A stretch of DNA of 64,000 bases, taken from Methylocystis sp. ATCC 49242. GTDB taxonomy: Bacteria; Pseudomonadota; Alphaproteobacteria; Rhizobiales; Beijerinckiaceae. Positions 33,505-43,143 of this stretch are shown piece by piece. Under the pieces are notes generated by a model. It was given only the letters and a program-made list of their open reading frames with translations, ran no database searches and was not told where the DNA came from. Positions within the stretch are counted from its first letter, which is position 1, and each line of letters begins with the position of its first letter. The position numbers and the translations under genes were made by a program. The DNA is taken from positions 1,742,356 through 1,806,355 of the forward strand of contig NZ_KE124774.1 of assembly GCF_000188155.2 (NCBI RefSeq), given 5' to 3'.

Positions 33505-35718
33505 TCACCCGATCACCCGCTCCACCTTGCTCACCAGCGGGCTCGCGCGCAGCCGGGCGATGACATCCGTCAGGTGCTTCAGATCCGCCACTTCGAGATC
33601 GAAGGTCATTTCGCGGAAGTCCGGCGAATGGGCGCGGAAGCTGATGTTGTCGATATTGGCGCCCGTCTCGCCGATCAGCGTCGCGAGCGCCCCGAGCGAA
33701 CCCGGCTCGTTCATCGCCGTTGCGACGATGCGCGCGGGGAAGAGTTCGCGCGTGTCGGCGTCGATGTCCCAGCGCACGTCGAGCCAGCGGTCGGGCTGGT
33801 CGTCGAAGGCGGTGAGGGATGGCGACTGGATCGGATAGATGGTGATGCCCTCGCCCGGCGTGAGAATGCCGACGATGCGGTCGCCCGGCACGGCGCCGCC
33901 CTCGGGCGCGAAGCGCACGGGCGCGTCGCCGCGCAGCCCGCGGATCGGGATGGCTCCCGGCGCGCCGTCGACGGCGTCCGGGGCCTTGAACACGACATTG
34001 GCGTTGGCCTTGACGCCGAACCAGCCCGGCTCGCCCGGCCCCATCGGCGTCGGGCCGCCTTTGCGCTCCTCGCTGAAGTCTGGATAGACGGCCTTCACCA
34101 CGTCGCCGGAATAGATTTCCCCGCGCCCCACCGCCGCCAGCACATCGTCGATCGACGGCCGCGCCAGCCGCGTCAGCACGGCCTTCAGCTTGTCGTCCGA
34201 ATAGGCGCGGCCCGCGCGCTCGAAGGCCCGCTCGATGATCTGCCGGCCAAGCCCCGCATATTGCTGGCGCACGGCCTCGCGCGTGGCGCGGCGTATGGCG
34301 GCGCGCGCCTTGCCGGTGACCACCGCGGCCTCCCACGCCGCCGGCGGAACATGCCCGTCGGCGCGGATGATCTCGACCTCGTCGCCGTTCTGCAAAGGCG
34401 ACAGGACCGGCGCGACGCGGCCGTTGATCTTGGCGCCCACCGCCGAATTGCCGAGCTTGGTGTGCACGGCGTAGGCGAAATCGATCGGCGTCGCGCCGCG
34501 CGGCAGGGCGATCAGCCCGCCCTTGGGCGTGAAGCAGAAGACCTGATCCTGGAACAATTCGAGCCGCGTGTGCTCCAGAAACTCCTCGGGATGGCTGTCG
34601 CCATGGGCGAGCAGCTCCAGCGTCTCCTGCAGCCAGCGGAAGGCGCGGCTTTCCTTCGCCAGCTCCTCGCGGCCTTCTTCGCCGGTCGCGTCCTTGTAGA
34701 GCGCATGGGCGGCGATGCCGAAGCGTGCGATCTCGTGCATCTCCGCCGTCCGGATCTGCAGTTCGACGCGCTGATGGCCGGGGCCGATGACAGTGGTGTG
34801 GATCGAGCGATAGTCGTTCTGCTTGGGCGTCGAGATGTAGTCCTTGAAGCGCCCCGGAACATTCGGCCATTTGGTGTGAATGACGCCGAGCGCGCGATAG
34901 CAGTCCTCCACCGCGCCGACGATGATGCGGAAACCGAAAATATCCGAGAGCTGCTCGAAGGAGACGGATTTGCGCTCCATCTTGCGCCACACGGAATAAG
35001 GCGTCTTCTGCCGCCCGGTGACCGCCGCCTCTATTCCGCGCCTCGAAAATTCCTTTGTCAGCTCGTCTTCGATGCGCTTGATGATGCGGCCGTTCTTCGT
35101 GCGCAGATCATGCAGCCGCTCTTCGATCGTCTGATAGGCCTCGGGCATCAGATGGCGAAAGGCGAGGCCTTCCAGCTCCTCGCGCAGGCGCTGCATGCCC
35201 ATGCGGCCGGCGAGCGGCGCATAGATGTCGAGCGTCTCCTGCGAGATCCGGGCGCGCTTTTCCTGCGGCACGAAATGCAGCGTGCGCATGTTGTGCAGAC
35301 GGTCGGCGAGCTTTACGAGCAGCACGCGCACGTCTTCCGCGACGGCGAGGAGAAGCTTGCGGAAATTCTCTCCCTGCCGCGCCTGCTTGGAGACGAGATC
35401 CAGCTTCTCGATCTTGGTGAGGCCGTCGACGAGCTTGCCGATCTGCTCGCCGAAAAGACGATCTATCTCCTCGCGGGTCGTCTCGGTGTCTTCGATCGTG
35501 TCGTGCAGCACCGCCGCGACGATCGTCGCGTCGTCGAGCTTGAGATCGGTAAGGATCGCCGCGACTTCCAGCGGATGGGAGAAATAGGGGTCGCCCGAAG
35601 CGCGGGTCTGCTGCCCATGCGCCTTCATGGCGTAGACATAGGCCCGGTTGAGCAAATCTTCGTCGACGCGCGGATTATATTTCCGCACTCGCTCGACGAG
35701 TTCATATTGACGCATCAT
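33505..35718 (-). CDS. Bifunctional (p)ppGpp synthetase/hydrolase Rsh
   Basis: The single long RelA/SpoT homologue typical of alphaproteobacteria, 737 residues. The HD hydrolase domain is intact (SHPLEV, LHDTIEDT with His72-Asp73), the synthetase domain follows (FGFRIIVGAVEDCYRALG; FKDYISTPKQNDYRSIH), then a TGS domain (VFCFTPKGGLIALPRGAT) and a C-terminal ACT domain. It sets the stringent response through ppGpp level. rpoZ lies 175 nt upstream on the same strand, as usual. Confidence 0.95.
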   Translation of the reverse strand: MMRQYELVERVRKYNPRVDEDLLNRAYVYAMKAHGQQTRASGDPYFSHPLEVAAILTDLKLDDATIVAAVLHDTIEDTETTREEIDRLFGEQIGKLVDGLTKIEKLDLVSKQARQGENFRKLLLAVAEDVRVLLVKLADRLHNMRTLHFVPQEKRARISQETLDIYAPLAGRMGMQRLREELEGLAFRHLMPEAYQTIEERLHDLRTKNGRIIKRIEDELTKEFSRRGIEAAVTGRQKTPYSVWRKMERKSVSFEQLSDIFGFRIIVGAVEDCYRALGVIHTKWPNVPGRFKDYISTPKQNDYRSIHTTVIGPGHQRVELQIRTAEMHEIARFGIAAHALYKDATGEEGREELAKESRAFRWLQETLELLAHGDSHPEEFLEHTRLELFQDQVFCFTPKGGLIALPRGATPIDFAYAVHTKLGNSAVGAKINGRVAPVLSPLQNGDEVEIIRADGHVPPAAWEAAVVTGKARAAIRRATREAVRQQYAGLGRQIIERAFERAGRAYSDDKLKAVLTRLARPSIDDVLAAVGRGEIYSGDVVKAVYPDFSEERKGGPTPMGPGEPGWFGVKANANVVFKAPDAVDGAPGAIPIRGLRGDAPVRFAPEGGAVPGDRIVGILTPGEGITIYPIQSPSLTAFDDQPDRWLDVRWDIDADTRELFPARIVATAMNEPGSLGALATLIGETGANIDNISFRAHSPDFREMTFDLEVADLKHLTDVIARLRASPLVSKVERVIG

Positions 35719-35893
35719 GCGCGACAGCCGCCGACCTGCAGCGCGGCCGGCGCCGCCGCCGCGTTCGACGCAAGCTACGCGCTACGCGACAAACGACGCC
35801 CGGCCGCTGGGAGTTTTCAACAGTGTAGACCAGCTTGGCGGCGGTCTCAAACAGGAGAAGCCGAAAACCGCGCCTCGTTGGCGAAGACGGGGC

Positions 35894-36283
35894 TTACTCG
35901 CCCTCGTCCTCGACCTCGGCCGGGGGCACGAGCCCTTCGAGGCCGCGCAGCAGGTCTTCCTCGGTCATGCGATCGAACTGGGCTTCGCCCTCGAAGTCGC
36001 CTGCGCCCGACGCCGGCGTCAGCGCCGGAGCGGCCTCGGCCTCGGGCTCGTCCACTTCGACATGGCGCTGCAACGAGTGGATGAAGTCTTCCGACAGATC
36101 CTCGGGAGCGAGCGCCGACTCGGCGATCTCGCGCAAGGCGACGACCGGGTTTTTGTCGCGGTCGCGCTCGACGAGAATCTGCTGGCCAGAGGAAATCAGC
36201 CGCGCCCGATGCGCCGCGAGAAGAACGAGATCGAAGCGGTTCTCGATCTTGTCAATGCAATCTTCGACGGTGACGCGCGCCAT
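35894..36283 (-). CDS. rpoZ: RNA polymerase omega subunit
   Basis: The omega subunit stabilises beta-prime and contributes to ppGpp binding. The 129-residue protein starts [20 protein letters not shown], with HRARLIS and an acidic C-terminal extension typical of alphaproteobacteria. AGGAG lies 11 nt before the ATG. Next to rsh, joining the alarmone synthase with one of its target subunits. Confidence 0.95.
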   Translation of the reverse strand: MARVTVEDCIDKIENRFDLVLLAAHRARLISSGQQILVERDRDKNPVVALREIAESALAPEDLSEDFIHSLQRHVEVDEPEAEAAPALTPASGAGDFEGEAQFDRMTEEDLLRGLEGLVPPAEVEDEGE

Positions 36284-36803
36284 CTGATGCAGAACTCCTG
36301 TAAGGAAGGGGAATAAAGGCTGATACGCCAGAATCCCCGGTTAATCAACAGCGACGACTCAATCCAGGCATCGGGGGCCGCCTCAGCCGCGCATGACGCT
36401 TCTTTCGTAGAGAGCTCCACATATCGTAGAAAGCTCCGTACTTTTCCGGAATTTTTGAATTGATTTTAAGCGCTGCAAGGATTTAGATAGGTTGATCTCG
36501 GAGAAACTTTGTTAAAATTATTGTCAACGGCAATTGCCGCGCTTGACCTGTCGCATCTTCGGGGCAATCTATCCGTATAACAGGTTAGGCGACGATGCGC
36601 CTGCAAGCGTGCGAGTTTTGGCCGGAATTGTCAACTCTCCTTCAGATTGCAAGTGCGCGCCCATCAAAACGCAAGAATTGAATCGGGCGAGAGAGCCGAA
36701 CGTAGGAAGAAGGCAAGACGACCCTGCGAACGCCGCTGTGGGTTGACGGCGTTATTTAAAAGTCGTCATGTCATCTCAGCATAAACCCGACCGTGAGAAC
36801 GAA
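36284..36803. other. AT-richer intergenic region upstream of rpoZ and the NYN gene
   Basis: About 500 bp between divergent genes, with a marked AT-rich patch near 36430-36530. It presumably holds the promoters of both genes. A forward open frame at 36534-36746 has no ribosome binding site or recognisable product and is not called. No riboswitch or small RNA was recognised. Confidence 0.4.
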
Positions 36804-37415
36804 ATGGCTGATATCGAGCGAATTGCATTATTCATTGACGGCGCGAATCTCTATGCGACCGCGAAATCGCTGGGATTCGACATCGACTACAAGCGCCTGC
36901 TCCGTGAGTTCCAGGGCAAGGGCCGCCTCATCCGCGCCTTCTATTACACCGCGCTGATCGAGGATCAGGAATATTCGTCGATTCGCCCGCTCATCGACTG
37001 GCTGGACTACAACGGCTACGCCGTCGTCACCAAGCCGACGAAGGAATTCGTGGATTCTCTCGGCCGCCGCAAGGTGAAGGGCAATATGGACATCGAGCTC
37101 GCTGTCGACGCGATGGAGATGGCCGAGCATATCGACCACATGGTGCTCTTCTCCGGCGACGGCGATTTCCGCTCGCTGGTCGAGGCCGTGCAGCGCAAGG
37201 GCGTGCGCGTCTCCGTGATCTCCACGATCACCACGCAGCCGCCGATGATCGCCGACGAACTGCGCCGCCAGGCGGACGAATTCATCGACCTGATCCACCT
37301 CGTCAGCAAGATCGGCCGCGATCCGGGCGAGCGCGCCGAGCGCATGCAGCGCTACCAGGAGCGCCGGCCCATGCCGCAGACCGCTCCGGCGGGCCATGAG
37401 GAAGACGAGGAGTAA
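36804..37415 (+). CDS. NYN domain protein (LabA/DUF88-like)
   Basis: A ~203-residue protein with a NYN (PIN-like) nuclease domain: ALFIDGANLY at the start carries the first acidic residue, and MDIELAVDAMEMA and LFSGDGDFRSLV carry the others of the metal-binding set. Such proteins are predicted RNases; the target is unknown. The ATG at 36804 is preferred (GAGAAC upstream); an in-frame ATG at 36768 adds 12 residues. It sits between rpoZ and smpB as in many Hyphomicrobiales. Confidence 0.82.
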   Translation: MADIERIALFIDGANLYATAKSLGFDIDYKRLLREFQGKGRLIRAFYYTALIEDQEYSSIRPLIDWLDYNGYAVVTKPTKEFVDSLGRRKVKGNMDIELAVDAMEMAEHIDHMVLFSGDGDFRSLVEAVQRKGVRVSVISTITTQPPMIADELRRQADEFIDLIHLVSKIGRDPGERAERMQRYQERRPMPQTAPAGHEEDEE

Positions 37416-37448
37416 TCCTCCTCGTCAGGCTTCCTTCTGCGAATTCCA

Positions 37449-37472
37449 AAGCCCGGCGCCTCCGCCGGGCTT
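37449..37472. terminator. Hairpin between the NYN gene and smpB
   Basis: AAGCCCGGCG pairs with CGCCGGGCTT (10 bp, 4-nt loop CCTC). It lies 33 nt after the NYN stop and overlaps the convergent smpB stop codon. The T content after the stem is modest on the forward strand. Confidence 0.55.
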
Positions 37473-37947
37473 ATCCTTTGTCGCGCATCAGCCGGCCTTT
37501 TTCGCGGCTCCAGTCGCGCTTCTTCTCCACCTCGCGCTTGTCGTGCAGCTTCTTGCCGCGACCCATCGCAATCGTCAGTTTCGCGCGGCCCTTTGCATTG
37601 AAATAGAGCTTCAGCGGCACGATGGTCATGCCCTCGCGCTCCACGGCCTGCGCCAGCTTCGCCAGCTCGCGCTTCTTGAGCAGCAGCTTTCGCAGGCGCT
37701 TGGGCTCGTGGTTGAAGCGGTTCCCCGCGAGATATTCGGGAATATTTGCGTTGACCAGCCAGGCTTCGCCCTGCCGGTCGACGTGGCAATAGCTTTCGGC
37801 GATCGTCGCCTTGCCGGTGCGCAGCGACTTCACCTCCGTGCCGGTCAGCGAAATCCCGGCCTCGAAGGTTTCGCCGATCTCGTAATGGAAGCGCGCCTTG
37901 CGGTTGTCGGCGACGACCTTGAAATTCGGGTCCTGCTTCGGGGCCAC
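37471..37947 (-). CDS. smpB: SsrA-binding protein SmpB
   Basis: Binds tmRNA and delivers it to stalled ribosomes in trans-translation. The 158-residue protein has the family pattern [38 protein letters not shown] and the basic C-terminal tail ([15 protein letters not shown]). The start is GTG at 37947 preceded by TAAGGAAATTCC. dapA lies 9 nt upstream, so the two are probably co-transcribed. The tmRNA gene is not in the window. Confidence 0.95.
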   Translation of the reverse strand: MAPKQDPNFKVVADNRKARFHYEIGETFEAGISLTGTEVKSLRTGKATIAESYCHVDRQGEAWLVNANIPEYLAGNRFNHEPKRLRKLLLKKRELAKLAQAVEREGMTIVPLKLYFNAKGRAKLTIAMGRGKKLHDKREVEKKRDWSREKGRLMRDKG

Positions 37948-37956
37948 GGAATTTCC

Positions 37957-38850
37957 TTAGGCCGGAAGCACGCCGGCGTGAACCATGGCGGCGCGGATGC
38001 GGTCCCTGGTCGCCTGCGTGGAGGGAACCAGCGGCAGGCGCACCTCCTCCTTCGCCTTGCCGAGCAGCGACAGGCCATATTTCGCGCCCGTCACGCCCGC
38101 CTCCAGGAATGTGGCGACGTGCAGCGGCACGAGCCTGTCCTGAATCTCCAGCGCCTTTGCGAAATCGCCGGCGAGGCAGGCGTTCTGCAAATCCGCGCAG
38201 AGGCGCGGCGCAATATTCGCGACGACCGAAATGCACCCATGGGCGCCCGCCGCCATGCAGGCCAGCGCGGTGAGATCGTCGCCCGAAAGCTGGATGAAGT
38301 CGGGCCCCATCGCCTCGCGCTGAAGTGAGATGCGACCGATGTTGCCGGTCGCGTCCTTCACGCCGACGATGTTTTTCAGTTCGGACAGCCGCCGCATCGT
38401 GTCCACGCTCATGTCGATGACCGAGCGCGGCGGGATGTTGTAGATGATGATCGGGATCGAGACGGCGTCGTTGATCGCCTTGAAGTGCAGATAAAGCCCT
38501 TCCTGATTGGGCTTGTTGTAATAGGGCGTCACGATCAGCAGGGCGTCGGCCCCCGCCCGCTCGGCGTGGCCCGCGAGCGCGATCGCCTCGCGCGTGTTGT
38601 TCGAGCCGGCGCCGGCGATCACCGGGACGCGGCCGCGCGCGGCGCGGATGGTCTCGGTGATGACGCGGCCGTGCTCCTCATGGCTCAGCGTCGGGCTTTC
38701 GCCGGTCGTGCCGACCGGCACGAGGCCATGCGTGCCGCTCTCGATCTGCCAGTCGACAAGCGCCCGCAGCGCGTCGAAATCGACCTCTCCATTGGCAAAG
38801 GGGGTGACGAGAGCTGTGATCGACCCATGAAAAATCGGCTTTTTACTCAT
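37957..38850 (-). CDS. dapA: 4-hydroxy-tetrahydrodipicolinate synthase
   Basis: First committed step of lysine and diaminopimelate synthesis, from pyruvate and aspartate semialdehyde. The 297-residue TIM barrel shows the Schiff-base lysine in GVKDATGN, the catalytic tyrosine in IIYNIPPRS, and [15 protein letters not shown] near the N-terminus. The ATG at 38850 is chosen over an in-frame start at 38919, which adds 23 non-conserved residues. It is upstream of smpB and divergent from the lytic transglycosylase gene. Confidence 0.94.
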   Translation of the reverse strand: MSKKPIFHGSITALVTPFANGEVDFDALRALVDWQIESGTHGLVPVGTTGESPTLSHEEHGRVITETIRAARGRVPVIAGAGSNNTREAIALAGHAERAGADALLIVTPYYNKPNQEGLYLHFKAINDAVSIPIIIYNIPPRSVIDMSVDTMRRLSELKNIVGVKDATGNIGRISLQREAMGPDFIQLSGDDLTALACMAAGAHGCISVVANIAPRLCADLQNACLAGDFAKALEIQDRLVPLHVATFLEAGVTGAKYGLSLLGKAKEEVRLPLVPSTQATRDRIRAAMVHAGVLPA

Positions 38851-39047
38851 AGAATCAGAGCTTTCCCCGCGCCTCACAGCCGCCGTATTCGCGTCCGTAT
38901 GATGGAAGACGTCTTTCATAGCCGCTGGGGGCGCCCGAGAAAAGCCCTTGCGAGCGCTCCGGTGTCGATAACCGTCGGCGGGGAGTTGGTTAACGCTCCG
39001 TAAACGAAATGAGAGCAGCCTTTGCGCAACAACGGAAGTGCAGTTCG

Positions 39048-41321
39048 ATGATGTTGCCCTCTCGCGTCTCGACGCGCCTCAAGCTCCTTTCAACGGCGAC
39101 CGCGATCGCGCTGATCACGCCCGCTTTCACGGGCTTCAGCGACATGGGCGACGGCGAGGCGAAACGCACGGAGAATCGCTGGATTCCCTCCGTCCCCTTC
39201 AGCCTCGGCGCGTGGCGTTCGCGCGTCGGCTCGCTCGAGGAGTCGCTGCGCGGATTCGTCACCGGCGTCCCCGCCGGCACGGAGGAGGCGCACCCGCCGC
39301 AGGCCGCGCTTTTCGGCGCCGATGACGGCCCGCTCTCGCCGCTCGCGGCCTATGCCCCCGCAGACGGATGGCTGAAGGGCGGAACGGGTCCGAGCCCTCT
39401 CGATCCTGCAAAACTGCTCGGCGACGACTCCGAAGTCTTCGCCCAGACGCTCGCCTTCTACAAGGCCGGCGATTTCGCCGCCGCCGAACAGGCCGCGGCG
39501 AATCTGCAGGCGAAGCTTCCCGACACCGCCGCGCGGTGGGGGGGCCTGCGGCTCCATCCCAGGGAGGCGGGCTTCAAGCGCATCGCGGGCTTCCTCGCCG
39601 ACCATCCCGACTGGCCCGCCGCCGAATGGCTGCGCAAGCGCGCCGAGGAATCGCTCGTCGCCGAGCATCAGGCCGACAAGGTCGTGAGGGCGTGGTTCGC
39701 CGACTCGAAGCCCATTACCGCTTACGGCAAATATGCGCTGGCGAAGGCGCTGGCTCGCGACGGCGATTTCGAGGCGGCCGCGCGGCTCGCCCGCGACGCC
39801 TGGCGCGAGGACGACCTCGGCCAGAGCTTCGAGACCATGTTCCGCAAGGATCTCGGCGACTTTCTCACGGTCGAAGACCATAAATACCGCGCCGACCGGC
39901 TACTCTATTCGGGCAAGAACGCCCTCGCCCTGCGCGCCGCCGAACTCGCCGGCAAGGACGTGACGCTGCTCGCCCGCGTCCGCGCCGCCGCCTGGGGCGG
40001 CGCCGGCGGCGACAGGCTCTACGCCTCCGTCCCGCCGTCGCTGCAGAATGATCCGGGACTGCTCTTCTCGCGCGTCCATTCGCTGACCAACGCCAAGAAA
40101 TACGCCGAGGCGGCCGCCCTGCTGCGCAAGGCGCCGCAGGAGCCCGAGCGCGTCATCGACGGCGACGCCTGGTGGGCGGAGCGCCGTCAGGTCTCGCGCA
40201 AGGTTCTGGATATGGGCGACGCCGAGACCGCCTATGTCATCGCCGCGCAGCACCGCGCCAGGTCGACGAGCAACAAGGTCGAGGCGGAATTTCAGGCGGG
40301 CTGGATCGCGCTGCGCTTCCTCGACGATCCGGCCCGCGCCTCACGCCATTTCGCAACGCTCGAACAGGTCGCCGAGACGCCGCTCCAGAAGTCGCGCGCG
40401 CTCTACTGGCGCGGCCGCGCCTATGAGGCGATGCGGACGCCGGAAGACGACGCGCGGGCGCGCGGCTTCTATCAGATGGCCGCCGCCCATTCGACGACCT
40501 TCTATGGCCAGCTGGCCAATGCGAAGCTCGGCGCCGCCGACAAGCCGCTGCGCACGCCGCCCGAAGCGACGAAGGGCGACCAGCGCCATGAGGCGGTCCG
40601 CGTCGTGGAGCTTCTGCTCGCGACCGGCGACAAGGAAATCGCCGCGCCCCTCGCCCTCGAGGCGGCGAAGAATGTCGCCGATCCGAAACATGTCGCCGCG
40701 CTGGGCGAGGTGATCGCGAGCCAGCGCGACGCGAAGCTCTCGCTAATCTTCGGCAAGAGCGCCTCATATCGCGGCGTGCCGCTCGACGACGTCGCCTTCC
40801 CCTCCTATGGCGTGCCGAATTTCGAGGCCCTGCCGAAATCCGCGTCGCGTTCGGTCGTCTACGCCATCGCGCGGCAGGAGAGCGCCTTCGATCCGAAGGC
40901 CGTTTCCTCCGCAGGGGCGATGGGGCTGATGCAGATGATCGCCTCCACCGCGCGCCATACGGCCTATCAGCACGGCGTCGGCTTCGACCTCTCGCGCATG
41001 CTGAACGAGCCCGCCTTCAATGCGCAGCTCGGCGCCGCGCATCTGGGGATTCTGCTCGGCGAATACAGGGGCGCCTATCTCCTCACCTTCGCGGCCTACA
41101 ACGCCGGCGGCGGACGCGTGAAGCAGTGGATTGACGCCTATGGCGATCCGCGCAAGCCGAACGTCGATCCGATCGACTGGGTCGAGCGCATCCCGATCAC
41201 CGAGACGCGCAATTACGTGCAGCGCGTGATGGAGAATTTCGTCGTATATCGCGCGAAATTCGGCGACACGGACACGCGCGCGCCGCAAATGGAGCTGGCG
41301 CGGGCCGGCGACGGATTATAA
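39048..41321 (+). CDS. Soluble lytic murein transglycosylase
   Basis: A periplasmic enzyme that cleaves peptidoglycan glycan strands, leaving 1,6-anhydro ends. About 757 residues: an N-terminal signal or membrane segment ([15 protein letters not shown]), a long helical superhelix of TPR-like repeats, and the C-terminal SLT domain with catalytic Glu611 ([10 protein letters not shown]), GAMGLMQMI and [10 protein letters not shown]. The ATG at 39048 has GGAAG nine bases upstream; 39009 is an alternative. Divergent from dapA. Confidence 0.9.
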   Translation: MMLPSRVSTRLKLLSTATAIALITPAFTGFSDMGDGEAKRTENRWIPSVPFSLGAWRSRVGSLEESLRGFVTGVPAGTEEAHPPQAALFGADDGPLSPLAAYAPADGWLKGGTGPSPLDPAKLLGDDSEVFAQTLAFYKAGDFAAAEQAAANLQAKLPDTAARWGGLRLHPREAGFKRIAGFLADHPDWPAAEWLRKRAEESLVAEHQADKVVRAWFADSKPITAYGKYALAKALARDGDFEAAARLARDAWREDDLGQSFETMFRKDLGDFLTVEDHKYRADRLLYSGKNALALRAAELAGKDVTLLARVRAAAWGGAGGDRLYASVPPSLQNDPGLLFSRVHSLTNAKKYAEAAALLRKAPQEPERVIDGDAWWAERRQVSRKVLDMGDAETAYVIAAQHRARSTSNKVEAEFQAGWIALRFLDDPARASRHFATLEQVAETPLQKSRALYWRGRAYEAMRTPEDDARARGFYQMAAAHSTTFYGQLANAKLGAADKPLRTPPEATKGDQRHEAVRVVELLLATGDKEIAAPLALEAAKNVADPKHVAALGEVIASQRDAKLSLIFGKSASYRGVPLDDVAFPSYGVPNFEALPKSASRSVVYAIARQESAFDPKAVSSAGAMGLMQMIASTARHTAYQHGVGFDLSRMLNEPAFNAQLGAAHLGILLGEYRGAYLLTFAAYNAGGGRVKQWIDAYGDPRKPNVDPIDWVERIPITETRNYVQRVMENFVVYRAKFGDTDTRAPQMELARAGDGL

Positions 41322-41341
41322 GGCGAGCTCTCCCGCCGCGA

Positions 41342-42340
41342 TCATGGCTTTCCGCTCTTTCTCAACGATCCGGGCGGATAGCCGAACTTGCGCCGAAAGG
41401 CGGCATTGAAGTGGTTCACATGGGAATAGCCGAGGTTCGCGGAGATCACCTTCAGGGGCGCGTTGGTGTTTTCGATCGCCTCGTGGGCGCGTCTCATCCG
41501 ATGCTCCATCATGAACGCATGGATCGGCATTCCATATTCGCGTGAAAAGTCCTCGTTCAAACTCCTCGACGAGCGATTGAACTCCTTCGCCAGCGTCTCC
41601 ATAGTCGGGATCGGACCGTCGATCTGGATCAAATAGTCGTGCAACGCCTTCGCCCGGGAACTCGCTCGGTAGCCCGTCGGCCTCGTCACTTTCTCCGCGA
41701 GCGCAAAGTCGACCAGGCCGCTCAGATAGTCGAGAATGCGCGCCTGCATATAGAGTTTTCCCACCGGTCCGGTTCTGTTGGGAAGGGGCCGCTTGAGATG
41801 GCACGATACAGCCAAGGGAATCCTGTGCACCTCGGCTGACTCGGGTCCATCGAGTCCGAGACAATCGATCAGCGATTTTCCCGCGTCGCTCCCTACGAGC
41901 GTAAAGAGAACATCGTGATCTATCGTCACGACACTCGACTTGTAATCGAGCGTGGCGTCGACGCTGAGCATTGTTTCCATTGAAGCGCCCGATCTGAACA
42001 GGTCGAAGCCGCGAGAAATGCTGAAGATACGAGCCGAGCGCATATCCCTGTATTGACTCGACCCGCTGTGAACGACCTCCGTCTGGAACACCAGACGATT
42101 GAACTCCGAGCTTAAACTAAGCAATGGCTTCAATCGCCGCTCATCTGCGCCGTCGGCCCTGAAGTGAAAATGGAAAACATCCATTCCGGCAGCTGGAGAA
42201 AAGAAGGAAATCTTGACGGGCTTGTCATTAGCGTCGGTTGGAACGAAGATGTTTACGATTTCCTCGCTTGGCTCCACAAATTCACATTCCTGATTTACAC
42301 TTAAGGTCCAGCGTATCACTGTCGACTTTCGTATCTTCAT
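41342..42340 (-). CDS. AraC-family transcriptional regulator
   Basis: A 332-residue regulator with two C-terminal helix-turn-helix units: PTMETLAKEFNRSSRSLNED and LKVISANLGYSHVNHFNAAF, followed by GYPPGSLRKS, the usual AraC/XylS end. The N-terminal ~220 residues are an unrecognised effector domain. No target operon is adjacent: the lytic transglycosylase converges from one side, and ~0.8 kb without genes lies on the other. The upstream region is AT-rich, as in acquired genes. Confidence 0.85.
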   Translation of the reverse strand: MKIRKSTVIRWTLSVNQECEFVEPSEEIVNIFVPTDANDKPVKISFFSPAAGMDVFHFHFRADGADERRLKPLLSLSSEFNRLVFQTEVVHSGSSQYRDMRSARIFSISRGFDLFRSGASMETMLSVDATLDYKSSVVTIDHDVLFTLVGSDAGKSLIDCLGLDGPESAEVHRIPLAVSCHLKRPLPNRTGPVGKLYMQARILDYLSGLVDFALAEKVTRPTGYRASSRAKALHDYLIQIDGPIPTMETLAKEFNRSSRSLNEDFSREYGMPIHAFMMEHRMRRAHEAIENTNAPLKVISANLGYSHVNHFNAAFRRKFGYPPGSLRKSGKP

Positions 42341-43143
42341 TTGAAATAATTATTCCGCATTTTTTGCGATTGAAAGCAGCGCTTCCGTTTTTTGGATAAG
42401 GCAGGATTCGTATAATCCGCTTCCAGTAAGCGTCTACATTACAGTATCGGAAATTCGTATGAGTCATTCATAAAATCGTTGGCATACCTTCGTTCACTAC
42501 GCCTCTACTTCAATCACCTGTTTCGAGAACCGCAAGCCCGCGAGTGACGCGCGAGCAAACCCCGGTCATGAAGGCGGGATGTAGCGGCCGCGACTTTCAA
42601 AACCGAAGCCGCATCCACAAGCAAAAAGCCCGATTTCAAGTAAGGGAGCGGCGGAGAATTCGGGCTCATCAGCTCCATCCGAAATAGCTCGAAATGGATT
42701 ACGGTTTTTCTGCATGAATGCCGAAAGGCGGGAATCGAGCCTTTTCATATTTTCGACGTGCGATTCACCGATAATAGGCGGGACGTTATGGCCGGCGAGG
42801 GGTTAGCAGACTTTCTTCCCATGACGACTTTGCGGAAGCGGGCATGGTGGAGTTTGGATTGAACCGCGCCGACGCGAAGTGGACACGCCGAGTGGACAAC
42901 GATGAATTTGCATCAATCGCGTTGGTGGGCTGGATCCATTTGGCGCCGCCGGCTCTGTGGAAGCGCGTGGCTGAGGCGATGTGCGCCTTGGGATGGGGCA
43001 GGCTCAAACATATCGGAGCCGCGATTTGGAACTACGATCAAATGTGCAAACAATTCAGGGAATCTTCCCACAGACCCGCCACAGGTCTCCGGCGCAAATC
43101 CGGCTCCCCTCCGTGACGAGAGGACGGAACTCCGAAAAATCGT
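42341..43143. other. Gene-poor region between araC-type gene and the cbb3 locus
   Basis: About 800 bp with an AT-rich part near 42290-42500 that should contain the regulator promoter. Short open frames occur (42566-42748 reverse, 60 residues; 42844-43116 forward, 90 residues), but none has a convincing ribosome binding site or family resemblance. The 42844-43116 frame has normal amino acid composition and may be the remnant of a gene. No insertion sequence was recognised. Confidence 0.4.

Noticed and set aside
33574-36084. 836-residue forward open frame opposite rsh
   Set aside because: A GC-rich antisense frame; the reverse strand encodes a full-length Rsh with all four domains.
36534-36746. 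70-residue forward open frame upstream of the NYN gene
   Set aside because: No ribosome binding site and no similarity noticed; lies in the AT-rich rpoZ/NYN promoter region.
42844-43116. 90-residue forward open frame before the cbb3 locus, considered as a transposase fragment
   Set aside because: No recognisable transposase motif, terminal repeats or target duplication; kept only as part of the gene-poor region.
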